Shown: positions 8,681 through 17,166, counted from the first letter of the stretch. The stretch: 64,000 nt of DNA from Pseudomonas sichuanensis (GCF_003231305.1 NZ_QKVM01000012.1:53337-117336), one strand, 5' to 3'. Made by a program: numbers and translations. Notes: generated by a model from the letters alone, not told the origin.

Positions 8681-8761
8681 GGCTGATGCCTTGGTGGTGG
8701 GGATGGCCTCACTGTATGCCGCGCATCAATCCCGATAATCAGGCAGTTGCGGTTAAGATTG

Positions 8762-8776
8762 TTTGCAAATCGCAAA
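8762..8776. promoter_or_regulatory. LysR-type palindrome between ridA-like and LysR genes
   Basis: TTTGC-AAATC-GCAAA is a perfect interrupted palindrome in the divergent region, 17 bp upstream of the LysR start. It fits the T-N11-A form of LysR-family sites, so autoregulation and control of the divergent gene are plausible. Confidence 0.5.
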
Positions 8777-8792
8777 TAATTGGAGTTGCCCG

Positions 8793-9692
8793 ATGGACCG
8801 CTTCGAGGCCATGCGCGCTTTTTCCCGAGTGGTGGAAACCGGCAGTTTCAGCAAGGCCGCCGAGACCCTGAACATCAGTCGCACCAGCGTCACCCAGCTG
8901 ATCCAGCAACTGGAAGCGCGGTTGCGGGTGCGCCTGCTCAATCGCACCACCCGACGGGTGAGCGTGACCCATGATGGCGCCCAGTTCCATGAGCGCGTGC
9001 AGCGCCTGCTGGCCGACCTGGAATACGCCGAAAGCAGCCTGGGCGAAGCCGCCCAGCGCCCGCGTGGCAAGCTCAGGGTCGATGTGCCGAGCCCGCTGGC
9101 CCGTCTGGTGCTGGTGCCCGCGCTGGCCGAGTTTCATGCCCGCTACCCCGATATCCAGATCGAGATGGGCGTCAGTGATCGTATGGTCGACATCATCGGC
9201 GAACATGTCGATTGCGTGGTGCGCGGCGGCGAGTTGCTCGACCAGTCGCTGATGGCGCGGCGGGTGGCCGACCTGCAGTTGGGGGTCTACGCCGCGGCGG
9301 CTTATCTTGAACGCCTGGGCACACCGACCCACCCCGGCGAATTGGAAGGCTCGGCCCATCGTGTGGTGGGGTTTCTCTGGGCGCGAACCGGCAGGCCGTT
9401 GCCGCTGAACCTGGCGCGAGGGGCGCAGCACGTGCAGGTCCAGGGGCACTGCGTGTTGGCGGTCGACGATGGCAACGCCTACCTCGCGGCCGGCCTGGCT
9501 GGCCTGGGCGTGCTCTGGTTACCGGACTACATGGCCCGTGAGCAGGTGGCCCAGGGCGCGCTGGTGCGTCTGTTCGAAGACTGGCAGCTGGCGCCCATGC
9601 CGTTGTACGTCGCCTATCCGCCGAATCGCCACGTGAGCGCACGGCTGCGGGTGTTCATCGACTGGGTGACGCAAGTGGCTGCCAGGCTCTGA
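8793..9692 (+). CDS. LysR family transcriptional regulator
   Basis: A 299-residue regulator. The N-terminal winged helix-turn-helix is clear (RAFSRVVETGSFSKAAETLN, then QLIQQLEARLRVRLLNRTTR), followed by a periplasmic-binding-protein-like effector domain. I chose the ATG at 8793 because GGAG sits about 7 bases before it and the family N-terminus (MDRFEAMRAF) starts there; an in-frame ATG 30 bp upstream overlaps the palindrome. The likely target is the divergent RidA-like gene, itself, or both. Confidence 0.92.
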   Translation: MDRFEAMRAFSRVVETGSFSKAAETLNISRTSVTQLIQQLEARLRVRLLNRTTRRVSVTHDGAQFHERVQRLLADLEYAESSLGEAAQRPRGKLRVDVPSPLARLVLVPALAEFHARYPDIQIEMGVSDRMVDIIGEHVDCVVRGGELLDQSLMARRVADLQLGVYAAAAYLERLGTPTHPGELEGSAHRVVGFLWARTGRPLPLNLARGAQHVQVQGHCVLAVDDGNAYLAAGLAGLGVLWLPDYMAREQVAQGALVRLFEDWQLAPMPLYVAYPPNRHVSARLRVFIDWVTQVAARL

Positions 9693-9714
9693 CAGGGGCT
9701 TGTGCTCTGGCAGG

Positions 9715-10380
9715 TCAGGCAAGCAGGTCCTCGTGGAAGGCCCCGTACGCTAGCTCCGGGTGGGCGATCTGGATTTCCAGGATCCACAAGCCTTCGCCCG
9801 GCTGCCCGTCGAATGCGCCCAGGTCACCGGCCCGGTAGATGGCATGGGGGAAGTCGCTGACGCGGTGGCCCTTGATTTCCAGGTTCAGTTGCCAGCCCAT
9901 TTCCCGCGCGCGCTCGGCGGCAAAATCGTACAGCTCGATGCCCGTCACCCCTTGGCTGCGCCAGTGCGCCTGAACCTCGTCGAACAGGGTTTTCACTGCC
10001 GCGGCGCAGGCGATCATCTGTGGGTCGTTGCCGGTGACGAAGGTGGTGCCGGCATCACCCTCATGGCCTTCCCAGACCACGCCCATGTCGATGAAATAGA
10101 TGTCGTCCGCGCCCAGCACCGGGTCACCGTCGGAGCGCTGCTTGAAGGTCTTCAGGGTGTTGGCGCCAAAGCGGATGTGGGTGGGGTGCCAGATCCGCTG
10201 CATGCCCAGTGCCTCCAGCACTTGCTGGCCCAGCGCGCGAGCCTCGGATTCGCGCATGCCGGGGCGGATGCCCTGGGCGATGCGCTCGACGGCCTGCCAG
10301 GTCATGCGCTGGGCATGTTTCATCAGCTCCAGCTGATAGGGGGCACCCACAGCTTCCTTTGCAGCGTTCGTGGCAGTCAT
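9715..10380 (-). CDS. M24 family metallopeptidase (Xaa-Pro aminopeptidase-like)
   Basis: About 221 residues of the pita-bread fold shared by methionine and proline aminopeptidases. The metal-ligand pattern is visible: D in IYFIDMGVVWEG, D in HEGDAGTTFVTG, H in IKGHRVSDFPH, and E in LWILEIQIAHPE. The family's separate N-terminal domain is absent. The second ATG is preferred because GAGGAG lies at the right distance before it; an upstream ATG adds five residues. It sits downstream of, and on the same strand as, a TetR gene, with a TetR-site-like sequence in the 40-bp gap. Confidence 0.85.
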   Translation of the reverse strand: MTATNAAKEAVGAPYQLELMKHAQRMTWQAVERIAQGIRPGMRESEARALGQQVLEALGMQRIWHPTHIRFGANTLKTFKQRSDGDPVLGADDIYFIDMGVVWEGHEGDAGTTFVTGNDPQMIACAAAVKTLFDEVQAHWRSQGVTGIELYDFAAERAREMGWQLNLEIKGHRVSDFPHAIYRAGDLGAFDGQPGEGLWILEIQIAHPELAYGAFHEDLLA

Positions 10381-10405
10381 GCCGGCACTCCTCATCAGGG
10401 GTATT

Positions 10406-10432
10406 TCGTTATGGTTTTTTTATACAGCGATA
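10406..10432. promoter_or_regulatory. possible second operator upstream of the M24 peptidase gene
   Basis: On the minus strand the sequence reads ATCGCTGTATA, seven A-rich bases, then CATAACG. This resembles the operator upstream of the TetR gene (ATCGCTATATA, eight bases, CATAGCGAT) but with a spacer one base shorter. It overlaps the TetR stop codon, so part of it is coding. Confidence 0.35.
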
Positions 10433-11037
10433 AGCTGCGGGACCTCAACCTCCGGGCGCAGGCCGCGCAGGAACAGGTCGGCCAGCGCCTGGGTCGACGC
10501 CCGCGTCGGCTTGAGGCGCGCCGAGCTGCCGGGCGCCTCGCCGAAACGGAAACTGGCCAGGGGCGTGGACCAGAGGAACAGTAGCAGATGCTCTGGCGCG
10601 GTCCGGGCAATCAGGCCGCGCTCCATCCACTGCGCAAGGCAGGCCAGGTTCTGCCGGGCGCTGTGGCGCAAGGCCTCGCTGCGTTCGCCGGGCAGGCGCT
10701 GCCCGCCGTGGAGCATTTCCTTGAGCCAGACCCGCGTGGCATGGGGGTGCTGGCGGGCCACCTCGGCCTTGGCCTTGAAGTAGCGGGGCAGGGCGTGCTC
10801 CGGATGATCCTCCGGCGCGAGGCTGCGCGAAGCGAGCAGCAAGGGCTCCATCACCAGGTCCAGCACGGCGGTGTAGAGCTGCTGCTTCTTGCGAAAGTAG
10901 TAGAAGACATTGGCCCTGGGCAGGCCGGCGCGGCTGGCGATGGCGTCGACCCGGGCGGCGGCGAAGCCGTGTTGGGCGAACTCTTCACTGGCGGCTTCGA
11001 GGATCAGTTGCAGGTTGCGGTCACGGATACTGGACAT
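10420..11037 (-). CDS. TetR/AcrR family regulator (RutR-like C-terminal domain)
   Basis: A 205-residue repressor. The N-terminal helix-turn-helix is typical (ILEAASEEFAQHGFAAARVD, then AGLPRANVFYYFRKKQQLY). The C-terminal half (TRVWLKEMLHGG, LLFLWSTP) resembles the RutR-type ligand domain. A perfect inverted repeat lies 21 bp upstream of the start, so it is probably autoregulated. The adjacent same-strand M24 peptidase gene is a candidate target. The ligand is unknown. Confidence 0.9.
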   Translation of the reverse strand: MSSIRDRNLQLILEAASEEFAQHGFAAARVDAIASRAGLPRANVFYYFRKKQQLYTAVLDLVMEPLLLASRSLAPEDHPEHALPRYFKAKAEVARQHPHATRVWLKEMLHGGQRLPGERSEALRHSARQNLACLAQWMERGLIARTAPEHLLLFLWSTPLASFRFGEAPGSSARLKPTRASTQALADLFLRGLRPEVEVPQLIAV

Positions 11038-11057
11038 GGCTGAGGCAGGACTTCTGA

Positions 11058-11085
11058 ATCGCTATGTTGAAAAGTATATAGCGAT
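11058..11085. promoter_or_regulatory. inverted-repeat operator upstream of the TetR gene
   Basis: Perfect 8-bp arms ATCGCTAT and ATAGCGAT are separated by 12 bp. The element lies immediately upstream of the TetR start and is a strong autoregulation candidate. Confidence 0.6.
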
Positions 11086-11126
11086 ACTCAGTTGGCCTGC
11101 CATCGGCTTGTACCCGCGAGCAGGGC

Positions 11127-12044
11127 CTAGGCCAGCTGTTCCAGCCAGGCGCGGATCTGCTCCAGTGTGGCGGTCGCGCCACCGCAGACGATGACCAGCA
11201 CATTGCCGTAGGCCTGCAGTACCTCTGGCCGCTGCAGCAACGCCAGCGCCGCACCGCAGGCCGGTTCGACCAGCACCCGGTGATCGCGCAGCAGCCTCTC
11301 GCAGGCTTGCAGCGCTTCGCGGTCGCTGACCAGATGGCTATGCACGGTGTGGGTACGGCTGCAGGCCAGTGCCTGCTCGGCCACCCGCTTGGCCCCCAGC
11401 GAGGTGGCCACCGACTGGATACCCGACAGCTCCACGGTATGCCCGGCAGCCATGGCCGCGTGCAGCGACGCCGCGCCGTCGGTCTCCACTGCCAGCACCG
11501 GTACGTCGTGCCAGCCATTGCGTTGCAGGCCCTCGACCACGCCGCTGAGCAACCCGCCGCCGCCGACCGAGAGCACCACGGCATCGGGCTTGCAACCCGT
11601 CGCCGCCACTTCGTCGATCATGCTGGCATGGCCGGCCCACAGCAGCGGGTCGTCGAAGGGGTGGATGAAGGCATCGTCCGGCCCCAGCAGCGTCTGGGCA
11701 TGGGCGTTGGCCTCCTGCCACGAGCTGCCGTGCACCACGACCTTGGCGTCCTCGAGCAGCAACAGCTCCTTGGCCCGCTCGGTGGTGGTTTCGGGGACCA
11801 CCACGGTCACCGGCACCCCCAGCTTGCGCCCGGCATAGGCCACCGCCAGCCCGGCATTGCCGCCTGACGACGAGACGAAATGCTGCGCGCCGCGGGCCTG
11901 GTGGATTTCACAGGCATGCCCGACCCCACGCAGCTTGAACGAGCCGCAAGGTTGCAGGGCCTCGAGCTTGAGCCACACCGGGCGGCCGGCTTGCAGCGAC
12001 AGGGGGCGGGATTCGATCAGCGGGGTTTGGATGTGCAGTGGCAT
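11127..12044 (-). CDS. PLP-dependent serine/threonine dehydratase-like enzyme
   Basis: A 305-residue fold-II PLP enzyme. The Schiff-base lysine is K37 in CGSFKLRG, the substrate loop is SSGGNAGLA, and the phosphate-binding glycine loop is GGGGLLSG. At this length it has only the catalytic domain, without the ACT domain of biosynthetic IlvA, and resembles catabolic serine/threonine deaminases. GGAG precedes the ATG. A YheO/DauR-type regulator gene ends 15 bp upstream on the same strand, suggesting an operon for amino-acid breakdown. D- or L-stereospecificity cannot be judged. Confidence 0.87.
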   Translation of the reverse strand: MPLHIQTPLIESRPLSLQAGRPVWLKLEALQPCGSFKLRGVGHACEIHQARGAQHFVSSSGGNAGLAVAYAGRKLGVPVTVVVPETTTERAKELLLLEDAKVVVHGSSWQEANAHAQTLLGPDDAFIHPFDDPLLWAGHASMIDEVAATGCKPDAVVLSVGGGGLLSGVVEGLQRNGWHDVPVLAVETDGAASLHAAMAAGHTVELSGIQSVATSLGAKRVAEQALACSRTHTVHSHLVSDREALQACERLLRDHRVLVEPACGAALALLQRPEVLQAYGNVLVIVCGGATATLEQIRAWLEQLA

Positions 12045-12059
12045 GGGAACTCCGGGTTT

Positions 12060-12752
12060 TTAGTCGTGGGCAGCCGGCGCGTGCTCGCCGCGCAGCTGCT
12101 CCAGGTAGTTGTAGATGGTGTAGCGGGTCACGCCGAGGGCTTCGGCGGCCTTCTCCACACCGCCCTTGACGATGAACAGCCCGCGCTCCTGCATCACCCG
12201 CACCGCCTCGACCTTGGCCTGCTTGTTCATCCGGCCCTGGCCGCTGCGTTGCAGCGAGTCGTGGATGATCTCGGCCATCAGCACGGCCATGTCGGCGGGC
12301 TCGCTGCTCATGGCCGGGGCGGGCGTGGCGCCCAGTGGCTGGAAGTGCTGAAGGAAGGCCATGGCGGCCTCGAGGCCGGTGACATCGGTATTCACGCACA
12401 GGCTGGCAAACGGGTGCCCGCCGCTGTCGCGGAAGATCGCCGTGGCGCTGCGCAAGATGCGGCCCTTGAGTGTGGTGGGGTAGTCGGGCAGCACCACAGG
12501 CTCGCAGCCTGGCTGGCCATTGGCAGCCTGCATCAACGCCTTGAAGCCCTGGTCCTGTTCGGGGGCAGCGAGGATCGGGCTGCCGACCTGGCGCCCGGAG
12601 AGCTGGCCGTTGACGATGGCCACCACCGAGCGTTCGGGGTGGTCGAGGTCATGCAGGAGGATTTCGACGTTGCGCGGGACAACACTGCCCAAGGCCTGGA
12701 GGGTGGCCTTGAGTACGGTGAGGGTGAGCTGGCGCTCTTGGGAAGGCGTCAT
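12060..12752 (-). CDS. YheO/DauR-like PAS-HTH transcriptional regulator
   Basis: A 230-residue protein with the YheO-type PAS-like domain over residues ~10-125 (VPRNVEILLHDLDHPERSVVAI is the family's opening) and a C-terminal HTH_22 helix-turn-helix (VEKAAEALGVTRYTIYNYLEQL). Characterised members include DauR, the repressor of D-arginine catabolism. Here the gene precedes a serine/threonine dehydratase-like gene by 15 bp, so it may control that enzyme in response to an amino acid. A 17-bp palindrome lies just upstream of the start. Confidence 0.88.
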   Translation of the reverse strand: MTPSQERQLTLTVLKATLQALGSVVPRNVEILLHDLDHPERSVVAIVNGQLSGRQVGSPILAAPEQDQGFKALMQAANGQPGCEPVVLPDYPTTLKGRILRSATAIFRDSGGHPFASLCVNTDVTGLEAAMAFLQHFQPLGATPAPAMSSEPADMAVLMAEIIHDSLQRSGQGRMNKQAKVEAVRVMQERGLFIVKGGVEKAAEALGVTRYTIYNYLEQLRGEHAPAAHD

Positions 12753-12766
12753 GGCGGTATCGCATT

Positions 12767-12783
12767 ATCAACAGTTAGTTGAT
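12767..12783. promoter_or_regulatory. palindrome upstream of the YheO-like regulator
   Basis: ATCAAC-AGTTA-GTTGAT forms 6-bp perfect arms 15 bp upstream of the start codon. It is a candidate autoregulatory site for the regulator-dehydratase operon. Confidence 0.45.
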
Positions 12784-12823
12784 TTTTGCATGCCTTGTTG
12801 AAATATTCCAGCGGGGTGGAAAG

Positions 12824-12884
12824 CATCGCGGGGCAAGCCCGCTCCCACAAACATAATCTGTGGGAGCGGGCTTGCCCCGCGATG
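12824..12884. repeat. REP inverted pair
   Basis: CATCGCGGGGCAAGCCCGCT and its reverse complement flank a 13-bp centre. The element lies just beyond the amidase stop at 12893 and could end or stabilise that transcript. Confidence 0.88.
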
Positions 12885-12892
12885 TCTGTCGA

Positions 12893-14596
12893 TCAGGCCA
12901 GCTTGGGCGTACGCGGCGGGATCATGCGGCGCGAGCCGGTCGCCTCGAAGGCAGCGGCAAATTTCAACAGATTGTTGTCGCTGTAGGCCTTGCCGGCGAA
13001 GGTCAGGCCCACGGGCATGCCGATATCGGCCATCACGCCCATCGGCACGGTCACGGTCGGCACGCCCAGGTGACGGATCGCCAGGTTGCCGTTGGCCACC
13101 CAGATACCGTTGCTCCAGGCGATGTCCGCCGAAGCCGGGTTCACATCGGCATCGGCCGGGCCGACATCGGCCACGGTGGGGAACAGCACCGCGTCCAGGC
13201 CCTGGGCGTCCATCCAGTCTTCCAGGTCCTGCTTGCGGGTCTGCTCCAGGCCGCGCAGGCCGTCCGGCACGGTGGCGATCTGGTCCCAGGTCTTCAGGCC
13301 GCGCTTGGCCATGTTGACGTACTCGTCCATGCCGGCGGCCAGGTCATCCTCACGGTTGGGCAGGGTGCCCGGGTCGTGGGGGAAGATCTGCGGGCCGTCG
13401 ACGTCGGCCAGGCGGTTGAGCTTGGGATCGTCGTTTGCCCGCAGGAAGTCGTCGAAGGCCCAGCCGGACAGCTCCCACAGCTCGTCATGGAGGAATTCCT
13501 TGCTGACGATGCCGCGGTTGTACACGGTGGGTGCGCCAGGGCGATCGCCCTCGCAATTGGACACCAGCGGGAAGTCGGTTTCGACCACTTCGGCACCGGC
13601 CGCTTCCAGGGCCTGGCGCGCCTGCTTCCACAGCTCGATCACGCTGGCGCGGGTGTTGATGCGCTGGCCGGTGGGGCCGCCGATGCCCGGTTTCTCGGAG
13701 GTGCCGGCTTCGGCGTCGGCGTTGATGTACATGCGCGGCACGGCGAAGCGCTTGCCCTTGAGCGAAGCCGCATCGGCCGCCAGCGCCAGGTACGAGGCCG
13801 GGCGCACGCTGGAGGCGGCGGGGATCGGCACCCATGGCTGCAGGCGCCACAGGTCGCCGCGCTTGTCGGCGTCGTCGGCCACCACCACGTCGAGGATTTC
13901 CAGCAGGTCGGCCATGGTGCGGGCGTAAGGCACGACCACGTCCATGGTCGGGGTCAGCGGCCAGTTGCCGCGCACCGAAATCACGCCGCGCGACGGGGTG
14001 TAGGCGCACAGGCCATTGTTGGAGGCAGGGCCACGGCCGCTGGACCAGGTCTCTTCGGCCAGGCCGAAGGCGCTGAAGCTGGCGGCGGTGGCGGTGCCGG
14101 CGCCGTTGGACGAGCCGGAGGCGAACGGCGCGGTCAGGTAGGCGGCGTTGTACGGGCTTTCGGCGCGGCCATACACACCGCGCTGCATGCCGCCGTTGGC
14201 CATCGGTGGCATGTTGGTCTTGCCCAGGCAGATGGCGCCGCCGGCGCGCAGGCGCTCGACGGTGAAGGCATCGCGCTGGGCGACCAGGTCCTTGAATGCA
14301 GGGCTGCCGGAGGCGGCGGTCAGGCCTTTGACCAGGTAGCTGTCCTTGGCGGTATAGGGGATGCCGTCCAGCGGGCCGAGGACCTCGCCACGGGCCCGGC
14401 GGGCATCGGAGGCCTCGGCCTCTTTCAGCGCTTCAGGGTTGCGCACCACCACGGCGTTGAGTGCGGTGGCGGTGTCCTTGCCGTCATAGGCGTCGATGCG
14501 CGCCAGGTAGGCCTTGACCAGCTCGACCGCTGTCGTGCGGCCAGACTCGAGCGCGTCGCGCAGCTCGGCAATGGAAACCTCGGTTACCTCGATCAT
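12893..14596 (-). CDS. amidase signature family hydrolase
   Basis: A 567-residue amidase. The Ser-cisSer-Lys triad is visible: K84 in GIPYTAKDSY, the cis-serine in FASGSSNGAGTATA near residue 162, and nucleophile S186 in WSSGRGPASNNG. The glycine-rich signature is slightly divergent (SSNGAG in place of SSGGSA). No signal peptide is evident. The family covers many amide substrates and nothing nearby identifies one. The ribosome-binding site is weak (GGTGA). Confidence 0.9.
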   Translation of the reverse strand: MIEVTEVSIAELRDALESGRTTAVELVKAYLARIDAYDGKDTATALNAVVVRNPEALKEAEASDARRARGEVLGPLDGIPYTAKDSYLVKGLTAASGSPAFKDLVAQRDAFTVERLRAGGAICLGKTNMPPMANGGMQRGVYGRAESPYNAAYLTAPFASGSSNGAGTATAASFSAFGLAEETWSSGRGPASNNGLCAYTPSRGVISVRGNWPLTPTMDVVVPYARTMADLLEILDVVVADDADKRGDLWRLQPWVPIPAASSVRPASYLALAADAASLKGKRFAVPRMYINADAEAGTSEKPGIGGPTGQRINTRASVIELWKQARQALEAAGAEVVETDFPLVSNCEGDRPGAPTVYNRGIVSKEFLHDELWELSGWAFDDFLRANDDPKLNRLADVDGPQIFPHDPGTLPNREDDLAAGMDEYVNMAKRGLKTWDQIATVPDGLRGLEQTRKQDLEDWMDAQGLDAVLFPTVADVGPADADVNPASADIAWSNGIWVANGNLAIRHLGVPTVTVPMGVMADIGMPVGLTFAGKAYSDNNLLKFAAAFEATGSRRMIPPRTPKLA

Positions 14597-14731
14597 GCTG
14601 TCACCACAGTTGTGCAGGTGGAAAAATCATGGCGGCGAGTGTAGCAAGAAGGCTTTGCCGGAGCAGGCATGCAGTGGGGAAATGCTTCGTTGCGTCACAG
14701 CATTGTGCTGGGCGTGGGCATTGCGCTGGTG

Positions 14732-14758
14732 CCATTCGCCGACAAGGCCGGCGAATGG
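14732..14758. other. 10-bp stem hairpin between amidase and lipoprotein genes
   Basis: CCATTCGCCG and CGGCGAATGG form a perfect 10-bp stem around ACAAGGC, 23 bp beyond the stop of the lipoprotein operon. There is no T-tract on either strand, so it is at best a weak terminator or a 3'-end stabiliser. Confidence 0.5.
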
Positions 14759-14780
14759 TTCACTTCTGGTGCCCGGTCGA

Positions 14781-15365
14781 TTACAGCAGCTTGCGTTGCA
14801 CCGCTTCGTCCAGGGTGCTGCGCGCCAGCTCACGGACCACGTCGCGGGTGTCGGCCTGGAACGGCAGGCCGACGATCAGCACCAGTTGCATCCAGGTGCG
14901 CACCGACTCGCTCTTGCTGATGCGCCCGACCTCCTTGCCTTCCTTGTCCTTGAACACGGTCTGCAGGGTGAAGGTGTTCTTCGCCGTGGACGGAATGATG
15001 AAGAAGGTGAAGCCAGTGATGAACGCCGAGGCCATGACGAACTGCTCATGGTTGGTCAGGGTCGATTCGGCGTACAGGTCCGATTCGACCTTGCGCGTGC
15101 TGACCTGGGTGAAACGGCCGGATTCCTGGTAGGTCTCGCTGATGGCCTTCTCCCACATCTGCGCCTGGGCGCCCGCGGCGGCAGCGGCCGGGTTGTCGTT
15201 GACCTGGTACAGCGCTGTGGTACGCAGGTAGGCGCTGGGCTTGGCCGCTTCGTTGCTGGCCGCAGGCGGCCAGGTGCCGACCGGGGCCAGGTCGCCGGTG
15301 GAATAGGAGACGCAGCCGCCGAGCAGCAATGCCCCCAGCAGCAGACCTTGTTTGAATACGTTCAT
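14781..15365 (-). CDS. putative outer-membrane lipoprotein, second of a tandem pair
   Basis: A 194-residue protein of no family I recognise. It begins with a lipoprotein signal peptide ending in the lipobox LLGGC (Cys18), followed by VSYSTGDL; there is no Asp at +2, which favours the outer membrane. The mature part has one hydrophobic stretch near residues 110-122 (VMASAFITGFTFFIIP). The gene lies 15 bp downstream of another lipoprotein gene of similar size with a matching mature start (CVSFQVTG versus CVSYSTGD). They look like a co-transcribed, possibly paralogous pair. Confidence 0.8.
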   Translation of the reverse strand: MNVFKQGLLLGALLLGGCVSYSTGDLAPVGTWPPAASNEAAKPSAYLRTTALYQVNDNPAAAAAGAQAQMWEKAISETYQESGRFTQVSTRKVESDLYAESTLTNHEQFVMASAFITGFTFFIIPSTAKNTFTLQTVFKDKEGKEVGRISKSESVRTWMQLVLIVGLPFQADTRDVVRELARSTLDEAVQRKLL

Positions 15366-15380
15366 GCATCGATTCCTGAT

Positions 15381-15992
15381 TTAACGTTTGGCCAATTGCA
15401 CGGTGGCGCTGTCCAGCAGCTCGCCGACCAGCAGCGACAGCTGCTTGCCGCCCATGATGGTCGGCGCCCAGTAGTCGCCGCCGTACAGGCCGACGTTGTG
15501 CTTGAAGGTGATCTGGTCCTTGCTGCGGGCCAGCTCGACGCCGTCGCGGTCGACGATCACCAGGTCGCCGGCCAGGTCGAAACTGTCCACGTAGATCGGG
15601 CCGTTGACCCAGATCCACAGGGTCAGGGTCAGCAGCGCACCGGGGAAATAGCCAGGGTGCGGCGCGCGACGGCCCTTGAGCGAGGTCATGTCGAACTTCA
15701 GCACCACGTCCTGTTCGCCCAGGCGGGTGGGGTACTCGCTGACCGACTTGAAATAGCCGGCCTTGTCCACGTAGCGGTCGAGGTCTTTGGTCAGCGAGCG
15801 GCTGATGGCCTCACGGGTAGCCTGGTCGAGGCCGGGGGCGGACACCGTGACATCGGCGACCTGTGCGGTGCGCGGGCTGGTGACAGCGGCGGGATGGACA
15901 GGGGCGTTGATGGGGCCGGTGACCTGGAAGGACACGCAGCCACCCATCGACAGCATGGCCACGAGGGCGGTGCATTTAAGGAATTGCTTCAA
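15381..15992 (-). CDS. putative outer-membrane lipoprotein, first of a tandem pair
   Basis: I place the start at a TTG at 15992, preceded by AGGATG; this gives a compact signal peptide (MKQFLKCTALVAMLSMGGC) with lipobox cysteine 19 and a protein of about 203 residues. An in-frame ATG at 16028 would add 12 residues and bury the signal. The mature protein has no recognised domain; residues around LTLTLWIWVNGPIYVDSFD are hydrophobic. It is followed after 15 bp by a second lipoprotein gene with a similar N-terminus. Function unknown. Confidence 0.75.
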   Translation of the reverse strand: MKQFLKCTALVAMLSMGGCVSFQVTGPINAPVHPAAVTSPRTAQVADVTVSAPGLDQATREAISRSLTKDLDRYVDKAGYFKSVSEYPTRLGEQDVVLKFDMTSLKGRRAPHPGYFPGALLTLTLWIWVNGPIYVDSFDLAGDLVIVDRDGVELARSKDQITFKHNVGLYGGDYWAPTIMGGKQLSLLVGELLDSATVQLAKR

Positions 15993-16115
15993 GCCGGTAC
16001 ATCCTTGGGCGAGAGAAAGGCTGAACAAGGGTTACGGCTGCAAGGCGAGGAACTTTAGGGCAAAGTGCCACTATTGTATCCAGGCCGCCCAGCGTGGCTG
16101 AGCGGCCCTCTGTGA

Positions 16116-16955
16116 TCAGCCCAGGTCGGCTGCCGAATGGCGCTCGGGCACCTGGCTCGCTTCATCGCCCCAGGTCCGGTTCACCCGGGTACCACGCTGT
16201 ACTGCCGGGCGTTGCGCGATGGCTTCGGCCCAGCGTTGCACGTTGGGGTATTCGTGTACCGCAAGAAACTCCGCGGCGCCATACAGGTTGCCGCGTACCA
16301 GCTGGCCATACCACGGCCATACGGCGATGTCGGCGATGCTGTATGCCTCGCCGCCCAGGTAGCTGCTTTCGGCCAGGCGACGGTCGAGCACGTCGAGTTG
16401 GCGCTTGGCTTCCATGGTGAAGCGGTTGATGGCGTACTCGAACTTCTCGGGCGCGTACACATAGAAGTGGCCGAAACCACCGCCCAGGTAGGGCGCCGAG
16501 CCCATCTGCCAGAACAGCCAGTTCAGGCTTTCGGTGCGGCCGGCCGGATCCTTGGGCAGCAGCGCGCCGAATTTTTCCGCCAGGTACAGCAGGATCGAGC
16601 CGGACTCGAACACCCGCACCGGCGGTTCGACGCTGCGGTCGAGCAGGGCAGGGATCTTCGAGTTCGGGTTGACCCCGACGAAGCCACTGCCGAACTGATC
16701 GCCTTCGCCGATGCGGATCAGCCAGGCGTCGTATTCGGCGCCGGTATGCCCCAGGGCCAGCAGTTCCTCGAGCAGGATGGTCACCTTGACGCCATTGGGG
16801 GTGGCCAGCGAGTAGAGCTGCAGCGGGTGCTTGCCCACCGGCAGCGGTTTTTCATGCGTCGGGCCGGCGATCGGGCGGTTGATGCTGGCGAACTGGCCGC
16901 CGGAAGGTGCCTCGTGGGTCCAGACCTGAGGCGGGACGTAGGGGTGCTTGCTCAT
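16116..16955 (-). CDS. yghU: glutathione S-transferase-like disulfide-bond oxidoreductase YghU
   Basis: A 279-residue member of the Nu-class GST family. The thioredoxin-like half contains YSLATPNGVKVTILLEE and NPNSKIPALLDR with the glutathione-contacting FESGSILLYLAEK; the helical C-terminal half follows. YghU of E. coli binds two glutathiones and reduces disulfides. AGGAG before the ATG at 16955 supports this start over one 33 bp upstream. It lies beside the lipoprotein pair on the same strand without obvious functional linkage. Confidence 0.92.
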   Translation of the reverse strand: MSKHPYVPPQVWTHEAPSGGQFASINRPIAGPTHEKPLPVGKHPLQLYSLATPNGVKVTILLEELLALGHTGAEYDAWLIRIGEGDQFGSGFVGVNPNSKIPALLDRSVEPPVRVFESGSILLYLAEKFGALLPKDPAGRTESLNWLFWQMGSAPYLGGGFGHFYVYAPEKFEYAINRFTMEAKRQLDVLDRRLAESSYLGGEAYSIADIAVWPWYGQLVRGNLYGAAEFLAVHEYPNVQRWAEAIAQRPAVQRGTRVNRTWGDEASQVPERHSAADLG

Positions 16956-17071
16956 GCGCGGAAACTCCTGGAAGGCGTGATCGAGCATCTATGCCATGGG
17001 GTCGGCGCGAGGGGCAAATGCATTGGATGCATAGCTGATATCAAAGCTGAGAGTTTGACGTTGGATGGCTA

Positions 17072-17166
17072 ATCGCGGGGCAAGCCCGCTCCCACGCCGT
17101 TGGACTGCTCCTCAGAAATTGGACACTGGGGCAGTCCACGGCGTGGGAGCGGGCTTGCCCCGCGAT
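17072..17166. repeat. REP inverted pair with 45-bp centre
   Basis: Outer arms AATCGCGGGGCAAGCCCGCT and GCGGGCTTGCCCCGCGATGC, extended by CCCACGCCG and CGGCGTGGG. The centre carries a further GGACTG/CAGTCC pair, so the whole can fold as one long stem. Confidence 0.85.

Noticed and set aside
11021..11584. 187-codon minus-strand frame at the dehydratase end
   Set aside because: Out of frame with the PLP enzyme and Trp/Arg/Pro-rich, typical of a GC shadow.
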